A stretch of DNA of 64,000 bases from Hymenobacter rigui (GTDB lineage Bacteria > Bacteroidota > Bacteroidia > Cytophagales > Hymenobacteraceae), in assembly GCF_003944715.1 (NCBI RefSeq), contig NZ_RWIT01000007.1:62001-126000 (forward strand). The letters run 5' to 3'. How positions within the stretch are numbered: the stretch's first letter is position 1; every line of letters begins with the position of its first letter. The notes under the pieces were generated by a model that saw only the letters and a program-made list of their open reading frames with translations, was not told where the DNA came from and searched no databases. A program made the position numbers and the translations under genes. Positions 61,029-64,000 of this stretch are shown piece by piece.

Positions 61029-61760
61029 ATGAGTACCATCCGCATCCAGACTACCCAAAACGTCAGCCTCGAGTACGAAGTCGCCACCGTGGGCGACCGG
61101 GTGCTGGCCACTATTATTGATGGCGTCGTTATCTGGGCGTGGCTGCTGGTGCTGCTTGGCATCAGCAGCGGGCTGGGGCTGAACGAAACGTCTATGATTA
61201 TCCTGTTTGCGGTGCTGGGCGGGATTCCATACGTGTTCTACCATCTGCTGTGCGAAGTACTGATGAACGGCCAGAGCGTAGGCAAGAAGGCCCGCGACAT
61301 CAAAGTGGTGCGTCTGGATGGTACGCCTCCGCGTTTCGGCGACTACCTGATCCGGTGGCTGCTGCGCATTGTGGATACCGGTATTTTTAATGGGCTTATT
61401 GCCCTGATTGTAGTACAGGCCAACGGCCGGGGGCAGCGCATCGGGGATATTGCGGCGGGCACGGCCGTGGTGCGCATGCGGTCCCGCCAGGCGGAGGGCG
61501 TGCTGGCACCTACCTTTACCGAGCCCGGTTATGTGGTGGTATTCCCGGAAGCTGCCCGTCTCGCCGACCACGACGTGGCCACTATCCGTCAACTCCTCCA
61601 GAAAGCCACCGCCGCCGAAAACTACGTGCTGCTGAATGAGCTGGCGAATAAGGTGAAGGGCCTGACCGGCATTCAGGCCGACCTGCCCGACGAAGCCTTT
61701 CTGCGCACCGTGCTACGCGACCACGCCCACATAGCCGCCCAGGAAAGCCCGTACGCTTAG
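61029..61760 (+). CDS. RDD-family membrane protein, first copy
   Basis: 243 residues. The RDD signature is seen as VGDRVLATIIDGVVIW (Arg, then Asp in the first helix) and MNGQSVGKKARDIKVVRLDG. Three to four helices are followed by a soluble tail of about 90 residues rich in short helices (RLADHDVATIRQLLQKA). Transcribed divergently from SpoIIM, as often in this cluster. RDD proteins are thought to be transport or scaffold elements; no substrate is known. Confidence 0.9.
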   Translation: MSTIRIQTTQNVSLEYEVATVGDRVLATIIDGVVIWAWLLVLLGISSGLGLNETSMIILFAVLGGIPYVFYHLLCEVLMNGQSVGKKARDIKVVRLDGTPPRFGDYLIRWLLRIVDTGIFNGLIALIVVQANGRGQRIGDIAAGTAVVRMRSRQAEGVLAPTFTEPGYVVVFPEAARLADHDVATIRQLLQKATAAENYVLLNELANKVKGLTGIQADLPDEAFLRTVLRDHAHIAAQESPYA

Positions 61761-61788
61761 CGTATTCCTAACTTTGCTGGTAAATAGC

Positions 61789-61819
61789 AACGCCCCGACC
61801 AGTACTGGCCGGGGCGTTG
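61789..61819. terminator. Terminator between the two RDD genes
   Basis: AACGCCCCGACC / GGCCGGGGCGTTG stem with an AGTACT loop, between converging genes. Confidence 0.82.
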
Positions 61820-61845
61820 TGGTGTGTAGAGTTCCGCTGATTTGG

Positions 61846-62280
61846 CTAGCTGCGCACTACCATGGTGTTGGAGCGGGAATCGTGCCAGCCGTAGGCATCA
61901 CCGAGGAAGGACAGGCCATCAAATGGCACGATGCGCCAGGCCGTGCGCTTGAGAATGTCGCCGAAGGAAGGTTGCAGGCCTTCGTCAGTTACCACGCGGG
62001 TGCCGGTCAGCATTTTGCCCAGCGTACGTCCGAATAGGCCTTCCATAATCAGGTAGTAGGCGGCGGCAAAGGCTATAAACAGCAGACGGCCTACAAAGTC
62101 ATTATCCAGGGAGTCGATGAGAGACTCCTGCCCGATGGCGGCCAGTACAATACCCAACCCAAAAATCATGGCGAAGATGGCCAAATAATCAATAAGCAGA
62201 TTCACCAGCCGCCGCCCCTGCCCGGCCCGGACGAGAGTTGGCTCGGTAGCGTAGTCTGTGGATAGCGTAACGTGTTCCAT
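61846..62280 (-). CDS. RDD-family membrane protein, second copy
   Basis: 144 residues. The RDD pattern is GQGRRLVNLLIDYLAIF and FGRTLGKMLTGTRVV, with three helices and a short polar end (WHDSRSNTMVVRS). It is shorter than the first copy and lacks the soluble tail. The open frame extends to 62523, but the family start is the ATG at 62280. It converges with the first RDD gene. Whether it acts with the MoxR cluster is unknown. Confidence 0.88.
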   Translation of the reverse strand: MEHVTLSTDYATEPTLVRAGQGRRLVNLLIDYLAIFAMIFGLGIVLAAIGQESLIDSLDNDFVGRLLFIAFAAAYYLIMEGLFGRTLGKMLTGTRVVTDEGLQPSFGDILKRTAWRIVPFDGLSFLGDAYGWHDSRSNTMVVRS

Positions 62281-62419
62281 TCGATAAAAAGAAGGAATAA
62301 AGTGAAGGAGGAACCGCCGACGCCATGTCGGCAGACCGGCTAAACTCACTAGAATTTCATTCACTTCCAATATGCACGGGCCCATTTCAGCCGAATAATT
62401 ACCCGTAACCCACTGAAAA

Positions 62420-62459
62420 CCGCAGGGCCGCGCTGGATATTCCCGAAGCGGCCCTGCGG
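62420..62459 (-). terminator. Terminator after the DUF4394 gene
   Basis: CCGCAGGGCCGC / GCGGCCCTGCGG 12-bp stem with a 16-nt loop; on the minus strand TTTT follows. It ends the T9SS-secreted protein gene. Confidence 0.75.
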
Positions 62460-62482
62460 CGTCTTCTAGTATGTTGAAAAAG

Positions 62483-63715
62483 TTACTGTATAACAAGCCG
62501 CTGGATACCAGCATGCTGCCCATCTACATTCAGTCGAAGGAAATATACCCCGGCCCGATGCGTAGCTGGCTGCCAAGGCAGGGTGTGTGCTCCGGCTGGT
62601 AGCAGCCCGACTTCCCGATGCTCAACGGTACGGCCCAGTGCATCCGTTAGCACCCATTTTGTTTGGCCAGTACGGGGCAGGCGGAAGCTGATCTGAGTTG
62701 CGTTGGTTACAGGATTGGGATACAGGCTGAAGCTGGTGACCAGAGTGGCAGTGCGCGTACTCGTCACGCTGGCTACGTTGGCAATGGCAATGTCAGTAAT
62801 AACCTCTCCATTACCAGGAGATGAAACCCGGCCAGTTAAGGAAAGCGCTCCACTGGATAAATCCAGCTTGTATAAGTAGCTGTACAAACTGCCGTAGTTA
62901 GGCTCTCCTATACTGACGTAGGCTGCATTTGTATTTGCAACAGGGTCAAAATAAATATCCAGGTCGGCGGGGGTATGTAAGGCACCAACGTAGGCATTTA
63001 AAGCGCCTACCGTCGTAAGGAATCCGTCATTTGCGGGGGCCTGAATAGTGAGTAAATCGTTTTTCTCATCCAGATTGTAAAGTGTCGTGCTGGTAGTTCC
63101 GGTGTAACTGTTGGTATAGGCTGAAGATCCGATGGTGAAAGACCGACCAGCATTAACGTCAGTAGAGGTGTAGTCCAGGGTTGCATCGTTAGCTAAGAGC
63201 GTACCATCGTTCGGATTTACACGCAGATTGCGACCAGTGCCCGATGTTATCCGGATGACATCTGTAACCGGGTTAAATGTGAAGCCAATCCGGCCAATAT
63301 CATCTCCTAAATACAAGGTCAGAGCAGGGCCGACAGTACTGGCTGCAGCCGTACTTGGGTGAATAGTATAGAGCTGAACCTGTTGGGCAACAGGGTTGTA
63401 CCCTATGGCATACAGGCCACCTGTAGCTGGCCGGAATGCCAGACCTGTCAGGTACTGCGCAGAAGCAACACCGGTGATAGGGGTTCGGGTGCTTACTCTG
63501 ATTGCTGCGGACGGAGAAGGAGTAAGTGCGCCAAGGCTAAATGTTACCAGAGCCGCATTAGTTGTTGGGGGCAGAGTAGTGGTACCTAAGCCTACGTCAG
63601 ACGATAAAGCGTAAACCGTTTGTCCGTGCGCCGAAAACAGGGGGAGTACTACCGCTGCCAGGCCAAGTGCGGCAGTACATAGGCTGGCTTTCGTGGAGTG
63701 GGGAGTTAATTTCAT
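62483..63715 (-). CDS. DUF4394 protein with type IX secretion sorting domain
   Basis: 410 residues from the ATG at 63715 with a signal peptide (CTAALGLAAVVLPLFSAHGQ). The main part is a DUF4394 domain (LAFRPATGGLYAIGYNP, IGFTFNPVTDVIRITSGTGR, LANDATLDYTSTD), a beta-propeller-like repeat family. The C-terminal 80 or so residues are a type A sorting domain: FSLYPNPVTNATQISF, then DALGRTVEHREV and AGVYFLRLNVDGQ. It is therefore likely secreted through the type IX system and attached to the surface or released. The frame continues to 63793, but those codons precede the signal peptide. The role is unknown. Confidence 0.92.
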   Translation of the reverse strand: MKLTPHSTKASLCTAALGLAAVVLPLFSAHGQTVYALSSDVGLGTTTLPPTTNAALVTFSLGALTPSPSAAIRVSTRTPITGVASAQYLTGLAFRPATGGLYAIGYNPVAQQVQLYTIHPSTAAASTVGPALTLYLGDDIGRIGFTFNPVTDVIRITSGTGRNLRVNPNDGTLLANDATLDYTSTDVNAGRSFTIGSSAYTNSYTGTTSTTLYNLDEKNDLLTIQAPANDGFLTTVGALNAYVGALHTPADLDIYFDPVANTNAAYVSIGEPNYGSLYSYLYKLDLSSGALSLTGRVSSPGNGEVITDIAIANVASVTSTRTATLVTSFSLYPNPVTNATQISFRLPRTGQTKWVLTDALGRTVEHREVGLLPAGAHTLPWQPATHRAGVYFLRLNVDGQHAGIQRLVIQ

Positions 63716-63927
63716 AGACAAAAAAAAGAGATAGTATGACGGGCTTGATTTCATCAGGTAAGTTAAAAGCATCGTAAAACTTTTTTTATACAAACAGGGG
63801 ATACGCCATTGAAATTTATAGAATAGTAGAAATGCAGAATACTAGCTAAGGAGCTTTTAGCCTGTACTATTTACTGATACAGACCCAGTCCAACGACTTT
63901 AAAGGCACGAAACAGGAATATAACTCA

Positions 63928-63958
63928 AACGGCCTGTCATGAAGCATGACAGGCCGTT
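63928..63958. terminator. Hairpin near the right edge
   Basis: AACGGCCTGTCAT / ATGACAGGCCGTT, 13-bp stem with a GAAGC loop. Possibly the terminator of a gene outside the window; the region 63716-64000 holds no gene that I can support. Confidence 0.6.
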
Positions 63959-64000
63959 GATCAAAAAGGTTGTCTGGCCGAAAATTCTCTCGGGTAGTGT

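Noticed and set aside
61769..61776. Exact -7 element (TAACTTTG) behind the first RDD gene
   Set aside because: No gene starts downstream on this strand and a terminator follows within 20 bp; probably chance.

Overview
The window is chromosomal DNA from an aerobic, GC-rich member of the Bacteroidota, most probably the Cytophagales and resembling Hymenobacter. The evidence is a complete alternative complex III operon, a type IX secretion C-terminal sorting domain, GSCFA, DUF4394 and FadL-type surface proteins, Bacteroidota promoter elements (TTTG and TAnnTTTG) in place of sigma70 boxes, weak ribosome-binding sites and several apparent TTG starts. No tRNA, rRNA, CRISPR array, transposase or prophage gene was seen. 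It looks like core chromosome, not an island.

Layout. 1-5.2 kb: the end of an XRE/ScfR-type regulator, then mltG, a FadL-like outer-membrane protein and an SGNH-fold lipoprotein that lacks its catalytic residues. 5.2-9.6 kb: a membrane glycosyltransferase-like protein (minus), dtd and a MazG-like gene (plus), ribonuclease D and an acidic unknown protein (minus). 9.7-15.2 kb: a small membrane protein, two large exported hydrolases transcribed divergently (CocE/X-Pro peptidase type and M14 carboxypeptidase type) and a small exported basic protein. 15.3-21.6 kb: queA, a lipoprotein-like methyltransferase, two lipoproteins with similar hydrophobic tails, and priA. 21.8-25.5 kb: a GSCFA protein with a very long low-complexity tail, and the rpsF-rpsR-rplI operon.

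25.9-43.6 kb is the respiratory block, all on the plus strand. actABCDEF (alternative complex III, a menaquinol:cytochrome c oxidoreductase) leads into coxB-coxA. After two terminators come ctaA and ctaB (heme A synthesis), two subunit III genes, subunit IV, a Sco copper chaperone, DUF420, a small CxxC membrane protein and DUF983. Together they encode the electron path from menaquinol through c-type hemes to an aa3-type oxidase, plus its cofactor assembly. A canonical -33/-7 promoter precedes actA and is divergent from the rpsF promoter.

43.7-53.7 kb: an NtrY-like histidine kinase with two probable sensor regions, a 1271-residue probable outer-membrane protein, and a GH20 hexosaminidase (minus). 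53.9-62.3 kb: the Bacteroidota MoxR/DUF58 cluster (DUF58, MoxR, DUF4350, DUF4129, a multi-pass membrane protein and SpoIIM on minus; one RDD protein divergent, a second RDD protein nearby). 62.5-63.7 kb: a DUF4394 protein with a T9SS sorting domain.

Two kinds of non-coding structure recur. One is a family of about 90-110 bp palindromic elements with GTCATSCTGAGC-like tips (four copies). The other is a set of intergenic inverted repeats built from short direct microrepeats (near 24.8, 34.6, 39.8 and 47.5 kb). I saw no unmistakably new defence or biosynthetic system. The most unusual items are the SGNH pseudoenzyme beside a FadL-type porin, the GSCFA protein with its tail, the paired lipoproteins and the palindromic repeats.
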